Of a stretch of 64,000 bases of DNA, positions 53,743-63,477 are shown one piece after another. Origin of the DNA: Tiliqua scincoides (lineage: Eukaryota > Chordata > Lepidosauria > Squamata > Scincidae); NCBI RefSeq assembly GCF_035046505.1, contig NC_089829.1, positions 8,070,896-8,134,895 on the forward strand, written 5' to 3'. The notes beneath the pieces were generated by a model. The model did no database searches. It had not been told where the DNA came from and saw nothing but the letters and a program-made list of their open reading frames with translations. Both the position numbers and the translations under genes were made by a program. The first letter of the stretch is position 1; each line of letters opens with the position of its first letter.

Positions 53743-53887
53743 TGGTTGGCAACCTTCAGTTTGGAAAGACTATGGTATAAGCCTACAGCACCTGGTATTC
53801 CCAGGCGGTCTCCCATCCAAGTACTAACCAGGCCTGACCCTGCTTAGCTTCTGAGATCAGACGAAATCGGGCATGTGCAGGGTAACA
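53743..53887 (-). mobile_element. 5S-rRNA-derived SINE
   Basis: Reversed GGTTGGCAACCTTCAGTTTG, CAGGCGGTCTCCCATCCAAG and GGGCATGTGCAGGGTAACAG. Complete head. Confidence 0.92.
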
Positions 53888-53935
53888 GTTTATATGTTCA
53901 GGACAAACAGGTAGAGCTGGCTTCAGGGAAGGAAT

Positions 53936-54028
53936 ATGAAGTGCCTTGCTGGATCAGGCCAAAAGCCCATCTAGTCCAGCTTCCTGTATCTCACAGCAGC
54001 CCACCAAATGCCCCAGGGAGCACACAAG
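53936..54028 (-). mobile_element. CR1 3' tail, unit 2 of dimer
   Basis: CATCTAGTCCAGCTTCCTGT and CCACCAAATGCCCCAGGGAG in reverse, followed by the spacer AGACCTGCAAGGC, TTTCTGGGAATTGTAGTT. Confidence 0.88.
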
Positions 54029-54060
54029 AAGACCTGCAAGGCTTTCTGGGAATTGTAGTT

Positions 54061-54385
54061 AAGAACATAAGAACAGCCCCACTGGATCAGGCCAAAAGCC
54101 CATCTAGTCCAGCTTCCTGTATCTCATAGCGGCCCACCAGGTGCCTAGGGGAGCACACAGGACTACAAGATATCTGCATCCTGGCACAATTCCCTTGCAT
54201 CTGGTGTTCAGAGATACGCTACCTTTGAAACCCAGAGGTTACAGATGCTCATCATGATTTGAAACCCATGATGGATTTTTCCTCCATCTATTGTTCTAAT
54301 CCCCTTTGAAAGGCATCTAGGCTGGGTGCCATCATGATATCCTGTGGCAAAGAGTTCCACAGGTGAATTACATGCTGGGTGAAGA
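54061..54385 (-). mobile_element. CR1 3' region, unit 1 of dimer
   Basis: AAGAACATAAGAACAGCCCC opens a longer reversed CR1 3' end that reaches the coding part (GAGTTCCACAGGTGAATTAC). Confidence 0.85.
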
Positions 54386-54404
54386 AAGATACGGATATGG
54401 ATAC

Positions 54405-54560
54405 CCCATAGCTTAGTGGTAGCCCGTCTGCTTTGAATCTAGGAGGTTTCGGTTCAGTCCCTGACTGCGGCTCCAGGTTGGGCTCAGAAAGAACCCTCTC
54501 TAAAATGCTGCTGCTGGTCACTGCTGACAATACTCAGCTAGGTGGTCAGACTCAGAGGGA
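54405..54560 (+). mobile_element. tRNA-derived SINE
   Basis: CATAGCTTAGTGGTAGCCCG (A box), GGTTCAGTCCCTGACTG (B box) and GACAATACTCAGCTAGGTGG. Confidence 0.75.
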
Positions 54561-54599
54561 AGCAAGCTAACTTTCTGTCTCAAAGTGAAATTTAAAGCC

Positions 54600-55890
54600 A
54601 ATTTCTGGCTTCCTCCTAAGGAGAAATATATGAGATTTTCCAGGGGAAGCAAATGCGTTTCTATAGGAAGTGAGATTTCTCAGGGAGTTTCTGATCATCC
54701 CTTCCTCTAGCACAGGTATATTGGCAAGACTATGAAAGGACACCTAAACATCTCACATTGGAATTGGGGTGGTGAGATTTGATTTCTGCCCATGCGCTCT
54801 TTTTGGTGCCTTTGGACCTACTGCGACTTCATAAAGGCTGCACTTCTATGCAGACCTCCCTGGACGTAAGCTCCACTGATCACAAAAGAGGCCTTACTTC
54901 TGAGTAGACGTGCACAGGTTTGCACTGTACATCTGCTTCATGACGTCACTGCAATGCAATTTCCAAATTCCGGTTTAGGCCATCTGAGCAGGACTGTCTA
55001 CGAAGATGGTTGGGAAGCTGAAGTCGGTGCATCTTGAGTCATCTTGGGGTAGGATATAGGGAGCAAGGACCTGCTACTGCCGTATTGCTAGAGGGCCTGC
55101 ACTGTTGTCGTCCTCCAGCTTACTGGCAGTGTCCAGCCCCAGATGGAGTGCCTGCTACCCCAGGCTCAACAGGGCCCAGGAGTGGTCACAACTGTCAGGC
55201 AAAGGGGGCAGCTTTCTCTTTGCAAGTTCAGAGCAACAGGCCTTAGGCTATGGAGGAAGGGGGTTGCTTCACCCTTATCCTTCTCCCTGCTCATGGCTCC
55301 ATGTAGGCTCACAAGTCAGCCAGCTTCCTCACTGGCTAGCCTTCTCACCACCACTGACCTTCATCCCTGGTCTGCTCCTGCCTTATAAAGGATTTGCCAG
55401 CCCCTCTTGACTCGCCCCTCCCTCCCTCCCTCCCTCCCTGGCATGATCAGGTCTGTCACAGGATGCTGCCCCCCTTCTCCCCCTTGCTCCTTGGTGCCTC
55501 GATTCCTCCTGGTGTCTCCTGCTCCTCTGCCCCCATCGCCTCTGTCTCCCAAAGCCTCAGCCCCAGTTGTTTTGCCTTGCTCAGCCTCTCCAGGCTGTGG
55601 GTCCTTTGCAGGGGTTCTGAGGACTTGTCGGAGGGGTCGCTGACCAGGAGGGGTATTGTTGCTCCCCCTGGGATGCCTCCAACCAGAGGGGTGCCCAGCC
55701 AGGACCTGGACAGGCAGCAATAAGTTGCAGGTCCTCCTCCCCACAGGCCAACGAGAACGTCACTTGAGGCTTGCAATATGAATTTATAGATAGGGGTGCC
55801 AGTCTCATGAATGGTTTGCACCAACACAGCTGTGGTGGCTTGGGGATCGCTTCCAGCCAGTGCCCAAACGGGCCAGCCCCTGAAGCAACC
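54600..55890. other. Intergenic stretch, mostly unassigned
   Basis: Contains one degraded 90-bp-type repeat near 54840-54925 and a pyrimidine-rich part near 55400-55560. Overlapping frames look like chance in C-rich DNA. Confidence 0.45.
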
Positions 55891-55894
55891 ATGA

Positions 55895-56308
55895 AGTCTA
55901 GGGGCTCTTTACACTCTCACATAACACCAGAACCAGGGGACATCCACTCAAATTGAGTGTTGGGAGAGTTAGAACAGACAAAAGAAAATATTTCTTTACT
56001 CAGAGTGTGGTTGGTCTGTGGAACTCCTTGCCACAGGATATGGTGATGGCATCTGGCCTGGATGCCTTTAAAAGGGGATTGGACAAGTTTCTGGAGGAAA
56101 AATCCATTACGGGTTACAAGCCATGATGTGTATGTGCAACTTCCTGATTTTAGAAATGGGCTATGTCAGAGTGCCAAATGCAAGGGATGTAGGTCTCTTG
56201 TTATCTGGTGTGCTCCCTGGGGCATTTGGTGGGCCACTGTGAGATACAGGAAGCTGGACTAGATGGGCCTATGGCCTGATCCAGTGGGGCTGTTCTTATG
56301 TTCTTATG
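55895..56308 (+). mobile_element. CR1 LINE 3' end
   Basis: CTCTTTACACTCTCACATAA, AGAAAATATTTCTTTACTCA and the full 3' end with GTTCTTATGTTCTTATG. Encodes the CR1 C-terminus (WNSLPQDM) in frame. Confidence 0.9.
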
Positions 56309-56404
56309 GGTCTGAAGAAAAAAAAAATGGGACACCATTTCAGAATCTGGATGGAGCTCACAGCACATAGATTTCTGCGCATAGAAGCTTTTCGGCAAGG
56401 TTAA

Positions 56405-56720
56405 AATGGAGAAGATGACCCCTGCTTTTCTGTTCCTGCAGGCCAATGAAGTTTCTCGGGACCCCGGGGATCATGCGGTTTCATTTCAGCTGGCACTGAC
56501 TAATAGCTTTAGCAAACCAGCGGATTCTGATGCAGACCGGTTGCTCCGAAATGTGATTAAGAAGTCATGCCTCCAAAGGCGAGGGCTGGGGTACCGAGTG
56601 GTAATTTTGCATAACACATTAGATTAATGAGGACAGTGGCGCCGTGGAAGCTTGGCAAATTGGAAATTGCTCGGTGTGCAGGGAAGCCAAACGATTACAC
56701 AGTCTCCAATCTTGCCTAGA
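56405..56720. promoter_or_regulatory. Candidate noncoding regulatory segment
   Basis: Repeat-free, with GTAATTTTGCATAACAC and TTAGATTAATGAGG, resembling POU and homeodomain sites. Motif impression only. Confidence 0.2.
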
Positions 56721-57534
56721 GAGATGATAGTGAAACAAAATGGGTTTTAGATGAGCTGTCATTAAAACAGAAACATCTGCCTCCCAGAATCAAATAGGCT
56801 GTCCTTATATACTCCCTGGGAGGAGGGGGGGGGAATGAAGCTGTGAGGATGGCAAGGCAGTTGGCGTGAAAAGGGAAACTGACTGGAAGGCTCAGTGGTT
56901 GTCTGTCCCCGTGCTGCATAATTCCACGTGTGATGAAAACATTCATGTTGACATTCTTGGTGAACTAAAGAGCCCTGGTGGGTCAAGCCCAAGTCCAGTA
57001 TGCTCTTTCCCACAGAGGTCCACCATCTGGCAAACCCACAGACCAGAGGGGTCAAATACTCCTCTCCTGCCATTGCTCCCTTCTAACTGGTATTCAGGCT
57101 GCCTCTGAATCTTAACACACAGCTATCATGACCAGTAACCACATATACACATCCTTCATGCATTGCTCGAATCCAGCGTTTCCCCAAGAGGGGATGGTGA
57201 TCAGGGCCCTTCCGCCTTGTGCAGGTTTGGCTTCAAATAGGAGCCTTTCCAGAAGCCCCTGTACTTACCAAGGCCTCTCCCAGCCTGGTGACCCACTCAG
57301 AATGGCTTCAGAATTGCCCTCAGAAGCCCTTGTGAGATACAGGGTTTTCAGAAGTCACTGCTGAAGCCACTTCCAGCCACTTCCAGGTTTGCTTCCAAAG
57401 CTGGAAGTGGTTTACTGAGATATCTGAGGGCCATTTTGAGGCCTACAGAGTGGGTCACCAGGCCAAGAGAGGCTACCAGCACTACCAGGAGTGTTGTGAC
57501 CCACCACAGAGGACAAGGCTGCAAAATTTGGGAA

Positions 57535-57930
57535 CACGTGCTGTAATCCTTTTAAGGACATCCAAGTTAGTGGCCATCACCAGCTCTTGTGGCAATCAGT
57601 TCCACCAGTTAATTATCCGCTTTTGAAGAAGTACGTCCTTTTATCCACTCTAATCCTCCTGTCAGTAAATCACATTGGCTGACCCCTGTCAGTTCTAGTC
57701 TTGTGAGAGAAAAGGCGCTCTCTCTCTCTCTCTTCACATTATGTATTATTTTATAAATCTCTATCCTTAATTGCCTTTCTTGCAAGCTAAAATGCCCTGC
57801 ATTAAAGGGAGGTACTCGAGCTCACTGATCCTTTCACACATCCCAATCAAGTCTTCTCCTGGTCACCATTTGCTAAGCTGAAAGCCCAAATGCTGAACCC
57901 TTTCCTCATGAGTAGTAAGGAGTGTAAAGA
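57535..57930 (-). mobile_element. Old CR1 fragment
   Basis: GGCCATCACCAGCTCTTGTG, CAATCAGTTCCACCAGTTAA and TATTTTATAAATCTCTATCC match the reversed CR1 coding end. A CT run lies at 57719-57733. Confidence 0.65.
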
Positions 57931-58035
57931 AACAGCAGTAGGACAGAGCCTGCAAGGAATACAAGCCCTGGTTCATACAGGTGTTGCAAATACCTATCTC
58001 TTTTGATTACTGAAATAGGTAAGGGCCAAATGAGA

Positions 58036-58086
<51 letters not shown>

Positions 58087-59168
58087 TTTGTACCCCGCCT
58101 TTTTACCCAACGGGCACACAAGGCGGCTAACAAACAATTTAAAAAATACAACATGAAAAACAGCTAAAAACAATTTACAATGATTAAAAAGCTAAAAGCA
58201 AAACGAGCCCCGTGGATTTTCTTATAAAAAAGCAAGAACGCCAGCCAGCCTGTCAACAATTAAAAGCTTTTTGAAATAAAAAGGTCTTCAGTCCACGCCG
58301 AAATGTTAGCAACGAGGGAGCAGTTCTCAGTTCTAAGGGGAGGGTATTCCACAGTTTGGGGGCCACCACTGAGAAGGCCCTCTTCCTGGCCGCCACCCCT
58401 CTCACATCTTTTAGTGGCGGCACAGTCAAAAGGGCCCCCACAGAAGATCTAAGAGCACGGGCCGGATTGTAGGGAAGGAGGCGGTCCCTCAAATACCCTT
58501 GAGCCGAGCCATAAAGGGCTTTAAAAGTCAAAACTAGCACCTTGAATTGGGCCCGGAACAGAACCGGCAACCAGTGTAGCCTCCGGAGCAACGGCTCGAC
58601 AGAGTCAAACCGACGTGCCCCAGCAACCACACGAGCAGCCGCGTTCTGTACTAGTTGTAATTTCCGGACCGTCTTCAAAGGCAGCCCCACGTAGAGCGCA
58701 TTGCAATAATCTAATCTAGATGTCACTAGGGCATGGGTTACTGTGGTCAGGTCCGCGCAGCTCAGGTACGGTCGCAGCTGGCGAATCAGCCGAAGCTGAG
58801 CAAAGGCTCCCCTGGCCACCGCCGCCACCTGGGACTCCAGGAGCAGCTGTGGATCCAGGAGAACCCCCAAGCTGCGGACCTGCTCCTTCAGAGGGAGTGC
58901 AACCCCATTCAGAGCAGGACGATAGTCCAGCACCCGAGCTGTGGATTTCCGAACCAAGAGCACCTCTGACTTATCCGGATTTAATTTCAGCGTGTTCGCC
59001 CACATCCAGTCCCTAACCGCCTCTAGACAGCGATCCAGGACCCCAACCGCCTCCTCAGAATCAGGGGGAAAGGAGAGATAAAGCTGGGTGTCATCAGCGT
59101 ACTGGTGGCAACCCACTCCAAACCCCCGGATGACCTCTCCCAACAGCTTCATGTAGATGTTAAAAAAA
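58036..59168 (-). mobile_element. L2-like LINE, 5'-truncated, with long open frame
   Basis: On the minus strand a 299-codon open frame (59152-58253) carries YADDTQLYLSF (reverse transcriptase catalytic motif), LNPDKSEVLLV, SRLDYCNALYVGLP and LQLVQNAAARVV. A noncoding 3' end follows and closes in (AAT)n at 58036-58084. The 5' part of the reverse transcriptase and the endonuclease are absent. No stop interrupts the frame, so the copy is fairly young. Confidence 0.9.
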
Positions 59169-59205
59169 AAGCATGGGAGATATGACTATAAAGATACCAT
59201 TGGGC

Positions 59206-59493
59206 CTGGGTTGCAGGGTTGGCTCATCCATGAGGCCAACTGAAGCTGTTGCATCAGGCAGCAGATTTGTAGGGATGCCTGTCTTTGTCTACGTACTCCC
59301 TCCACTGCTCCTCTTCCTCCTTCCACTCCCTGGATTGGAAAGGAAGAGGGGAACAGAGAGAAAGAAGAGAAATACAGAGGGGAGTGTTGAGCTATAGTAT
59401 TGGAGAGTGGGAGAAGCAGAGGTTGGCACATCATCAGTGGTAAGGAGGGCAGCGTTTGGCATTAGGAGGCCTTGGGCCAGCTCTGCTAGAGCG
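59206..59493. repeat. Copy of the CCATGAGG-CAACTGA repeat, about 288 bp
   Basis: It begins TGCAGGGTTGGCTCATCCAT and ends CTTGGGCCAGCTCTGC. It is the most complete copy. Confidence 0.65.
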
Positions 59494-59753
59494 CTTCTCC
59501 TTTCTTACATAAACAGCATGCACTATGGGGGAACTGGTTTGGGACCGTGGTGCAGAGTAGGGGCACTTTGATGGGCTTGACAGCCAACATGTTCATGTCC
59601 CAAAAGGTAATATTCAAATCAAAACTCCTGGGAACTGGAACCTCATCGCTGGCAAGCTCTCCATTGTCTGCCTTGGCACATCAGAGTCTTTTTAAACCTT
59701 GGAAAATGGAAAGCAGGAGTATTATCACAACATCTTAAAAGTCTGGAGAAGAA

Positions 59754-59755
<2 letters not shown>

Positions 59756-59787
<32 letters not shown>
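59756..59787. repeat. (GA)n microsatellite
   Basis: About 16 units. Confidence 0.97.
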
Positions 59788-59791
<4 letters not shown>

Positions 59792-60050
59792 CTTAAGGAG
59801 AAAAGCTGTCAGCTGTTAGTTTGACACCAATTGTTCCCAGCAGAAAAAGCAATTAAAAGGGGGAGAGGATATCATAGGATCACCAACACCAGAGATATAT
59901 GATTGGTCTCACATGTTCTCCCTTGACATTCTTCAGAAGATCAGAAAGGCTGTTGCTTCAGGGTTGGGGACTGATGGTAATCTGCAGTCCTGTCCTCCCT
60001 GCCTCTGTCCAAGCAGTGTAATTCAACCCTCAAGAAGGAACTGTCTAAAG

Positions 60051-60383
60051 CAGGGGTGTCAAACATAAGGCCCAGGGGCCAGATGCGGCCCCCAGAAGCT
60101 TTTCATCCAGCCCTTAGGCTCTCAGCTGCTGAGGTGTTACCACTGAAATGGCAGCCCACATGAAAATTGGGCTTTCCCAAATCTTGGAATATGATCAAGA
60201 TTTGCGTATTTTCTCTACTGTCATTTGCAGTTAATGAGTTTCTATATGAGAACAAGGTCTGGCTTCTGGCCATTAGCTGCTTAATGGTGTCACTTTCTGC
60301 TTAATGACATCACTTCCGGCCCTCAGCAGGAGCCCTGAATGCTAACTGAATGCCCTCTGTATGAAACGAGTTTGACATCCCTG
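60051..60383. mobile_element. hAT MITE, 333 bp
   Basis: It begins CAGGGGTGTCAAACAT and ends GAGTTTGACATCCCTG. An exact 8-bp duplication GTCTAAAG is at 60043-60050 and 60384-60391. Confidence 0.93.
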
Positions 60384-60566
60384 GTCTAAAGCTCTGCAAT
60401 GTCGATTAGGAGAAATAATTATCCCTTGATACCCCCCTCCCCACAGTGTTAGATCTTCACATAAAATCTGCTCGACATTGGCAAGGAAATTGCCAAACCC
60501 AGATAGCCTTAATGGTTCAACTGAAGAGAGATGTCGGAAGGGGGGGGAGAGTTCTCCTTAGTCATG

Positions 60567-61321
60567 CAAAGAGCGTCACTAGGGCTGCAATCCTAACTCC
60601 ACTTTCCTGAGAGAAAGCCCCATTGAACAAAATAGAACTACTTCTGAGTAGACCTGGTTAGGATTGTGCCCTAGGGTTTGCATCACCTGGTACGAGAGTT
60701 CATTGCGTCATCCCCATGATGGACCTCCTCCTGTACCAGACCATACAGAATAAATGACACCATCGTACCCACCGCCTAAATGCAGCCGTATCAGTAGGGT
60801 TGGGGTAACCCTCATTCACTTTATTTCATTCATTCTTTCATTTTAATATATAACAGTACAGGTCGCCCAGCAAATCAGCAATCAACAAGACACCAGTGGC
60901 CAACTTGATGGCACTCACACAACTAAATAAGAGTTGTGTTAGCTCTGACACATGGAAATGAGAACTGACTCACACTAACATTTTATTGGTTCCCTGCTGT
61001 GTCATCATAACACCTCATTGGCTTTCAGAACCATCAGTCTCATTGGTCAGTTTTGAGTTAAGAAAATCCACTTCTTTTGTTACATCAGGCAGTTGTGTTC
61101 TCCTTTTCTGGTTATTTGTCCATAACGTTTGATATAATACATATATTTAAACATGGTATTTTCCATTGCATTCTGCATGAAAGTCCTCATTGAATGACAT
61201 ATAACATGATGGTATTATTTGAAAATACCAAGATTTTCACAATTTTGGCTAGTCGTGGTGTCACTTTGCCCCTGCTGAGTGCATCACCCAGTGCAGTCCA
61301 CACTGCTGAGTGATGCCGCTG
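60567..61321. mobile_element. hAT element, about 755 bp, interrupted by a 90-bp TIR element
   Basis: It opens with GCGTCACTAG, is broken by the 90-bp insertion, continues GGGTTTGCATCACCTGG and ends GAGTGATGCCGCTG. Interior ACATATAACATGATGG matches 22673-22993. Confidence 0.7.
60583..60671. mobile_element. 90-bp TIR element nested in hAT, TAG duplication
   Basis: It begins GGCTGCAATCCTAACTCC and ends GGTTAGGATTGTGCCC. TAG on both sides (60580-60582, 60672-60674). The hAT sister copy at 28284 shows the unbroken site CACTAGGGTTTG. Confidence 0.9.
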
Positions 61322-61424
61322 GCCATGTGATTCAACCCTGAATGAAAAGTAAGCCCTACCAAACTCCATAGGGCTTTCTCTGAAGTCAGAGGGCATTGGA
61401 TTACACTCTAAGGTTGTGATTCAA

Positions 61425-61578
61425 GGAGGGCAGACAGAGAGGGAGAGGAAATGTGGAGGGGAGGAAAGTGCTGAGCTGGAGCATCGGAGAACAGAGGAGC
61501 AGAGGCTGGCACAGCATCATGTAAAGGGGGGCAGTATTAGGCATTTTGCCTCAGGAGACCTTGTGCCAGCCCTGCAAT
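61425..61578. repeat. Copy of the CCATGAGG-CAACTGA repeat, right half
   Basis: GCAGAGGCTGGCACAGCATC through GGAGACCTTGTGCCAGCCCT and GC. Confidence 0.55.
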
Positions 61579-61691
61579 AGATGTAACAAGGGTCTGACTT
61601 GGGTGGCTTCATCCCATGGGCTTCTGGACTCCTCCATTACCTCCATGACTTATTTGATGTTCTGGGACAACCAATCTGGAATCAGAAAGGG

Positions 61692-61862
61692 ACCATAGCT
61701 CAGTGTTGGACAAGCTGCATTGCCTGTGCAAGGTCCCAGTTTCAATCTACCTCTTGTACCTTCATGTAGGGATGAAAAATACTCTTGCTTGAAGTCCTGG
61801 GGCAGGAGAGGTGCCTATGCTGAATGACGGACAACTAGCACACCCTTGAAAGACTTAAAGTG
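61692..61862 (+). mobile_element. tRNA-derived SINE, diverged
   Basis: ACCATAGCTCAGTGTTGGAC (A box) and AGTTTCAATCTACC (B box). Confidence 0.6.
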
Positions 61863-61867
61863 GACCA

Positions 61868-62262
61868 CAATTGTTAAGTTCGAGAGAGTCTTGTAGACGA
61901 TCTAGTCCAACCTCCTGCTTGATGCTGTCAAGCTAGAACATCGTGAAGTGGCAAAAGAGAGCCCAACCCTCCACTAGGTCATTGGTTCCAACCAAAGATT
62001 GTGTTGCTCTGATCACTGACGTTTCTCCCAGCAATCAACCTTCCTGATTCTTAAGCCCATTGGATCTCAACCTGCCCTTGGGAGAAGCAGAGTTTTGCCC
62101 TCATCTATGTGATAGCCTTTCAGGAATTTGAAGGATGCTATCAGGCCCTCGAATCGTCTCCATTCAGCATACCCAGTTCCTTCAACCTGTTCTCACAAGG
62201 CTTGTTTTGTAGACCCCTGACCATCTCCACTGCCCTCCTCTGGGCCTATTCTAGTTTGTCAA
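61868..62262 (-). mobile_element. Old CR1 fragment (bird-like subfamily)
   Basis: GATCTAGTCCAACCTCCTGC, GCCCATTGGATCTCAACCTG and CACTGCCCTCCTCTGGGCCT, then AGTTTGTCAAC, as in classical sauropsid CR1, reversed. Confidence 0.8.
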
Positions 62263-62290
62263 CAATAAAATATTATTCACCCCATTTCTT

Positions 62291-62310
62291 CCTTTCTTTC
62301 TTTCTTTCTT
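62291..62310. repeat. (TTTC)n short microsatellite
   Basis: Five units. Confidence 0.9.
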
Positions 62311-62391
62311 ATCTCTAACCAACGTTGGAGAGAAGAATCATGAGTGGGTTTTGTTGGTTTCCGGTTTTGTATGGAAGGAATCTAAAAGACC

Positions 62392-62847
62392 AGGGGTGTC
62401 CAAACTTTTTGGCAGGAAGGCCACATCATCTCTCTGACACTGTGTCGGGGGCTGGGAAAAAGAAAGAGTTAATTTACATTTCAAATTTGAATAAATTTAC
62501 ATAAATGAATACATTAGAGATGGAACTTATATGGATGAATGAATGGTCGTGCAATAGCTCATGGCCTATAAAAGGCCTTGCATGAAGCAAGGCCGGCCTT
62601 TCCTTTGCTGCCACTACTGCATCACAGATGTGAAACAGCAAGCAGTGGAAGGAGCCCTCATCCCACAGCTCACATGAGAGGTTGAACAGTTGGTCGTCAC
62701 GCTGAGAGCAGTTGCGTTGGGCCATTGCAGGCTCCGGCAAGTCTCCGGAAGGCCAGAGCTCATTGGAGAGTGGGAGCTCTCAGCAGGCTAGATTGGGAGT
62801 CCTCAAGGGCTGCAAGTGGCCCCAGGGCCGGGGTTTGGGCACCCCTG
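62392..62847. mobile_element. hAT MITE, 456 bp, in the likely TTC34 3' untranslated region
   Basis: It begins CAGGGGTGTCCAAAC and ends GGTTTGGGCACCCCTG. Flanks TAAAAGAC/TAATAGAC agree at 7 of 8. It lies 71 bases past the TTC34 stop. Confidence 0.9.
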
Positions 62848-62918
62848 TAATAGACCATCATTCAACATTCCATAGATAAAAAGTGGGGAAAATTTTCAGG
62901 ATGGAGACGCAGAACCAC

Positions 62919-63442
62919 TTAATGAACGCTGCAGCCAGAAGCCTCCCGCTTAATCCTAGATTTCAGTTTCTTAAGTTCATGATGGTTTTGGTCAACGATG
63001 AGGCCGTACTCCACTGTCGTCCAGGCGTCTTCATAGCGATTCCCTGTAAAGTACGATTGTGCCGTTTGTAGGAATGCTTTGGACAGCGCATCTCTATCAG
63101 GATCAGCATGGATAGTGGTTAGAGCCAAAGACTGTTCCAGCTGAAGGGCTCTGATGTACTGTTTCACCGCCGCTTCTTCCTCTGCAAGGGACATGAGCAT
63201 GTACCCTTGGGAGCAGAAGTCTTCCACTTGAGTCCTCAGGTCATTTTGCCCATGATTCTGGACCACCTTTTCCATATCTTTCAAAGCCTTTCTGTAGTCT
63301 TTCAGGTGAGCCAAGCATGTGGCGCGCTGCCGGAGATACCGCGGGTTGTCGTTGCTTGCCAAGATGGCCAGCGAATAGTAGCCAACAGCCTTTGCATGAC
63401 AGTGTTCTTTCACCAGGGCATTTCCTTCTTTGGAAGCTACCT
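62919..63442 (-). CDS. TTC34: Last coding exon of a TPR protein, probably TTC34
   Basis: An acceptor (TCTCACTGTAG) at 63444-63443 opens a frame that starts VASKEGNALVKEHCHAKAVG and runs about 174 codons to TAA at 62921-62919, ending EASGCSVH. It holds at least three tetratricopeptide-like helix pairs: GNALVKEHCHAKAVGYYSLA, LRQRATCLAHLKDYRKALKD and AQSYFTGNRYEDAWTTVEYG. TPR arrays are protein-binding scaffolds; the partner is unknown. TTC34 lies beside MMEL1 in the same orientation in human, which is the main reason for the name. The rest of the gene is beyond the right edge. A hAT element lies 71 bases after the stop, and a LINE fragment sits just upstream of the acceptor. Confidence 0.78.
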
Positions 63443-63477
63443 ACAGTGAGAAAGAATATTGGAGACCATTCCAACAA

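Noticed and set aside
55361-55744. Protein-coding gene in GC-rich DNA at 55.0-55.9 kb
   Set aside because: Frames overlap on both strands, show only Pro/Ser/Arg bias, and lack splice context or any recognisable domain.
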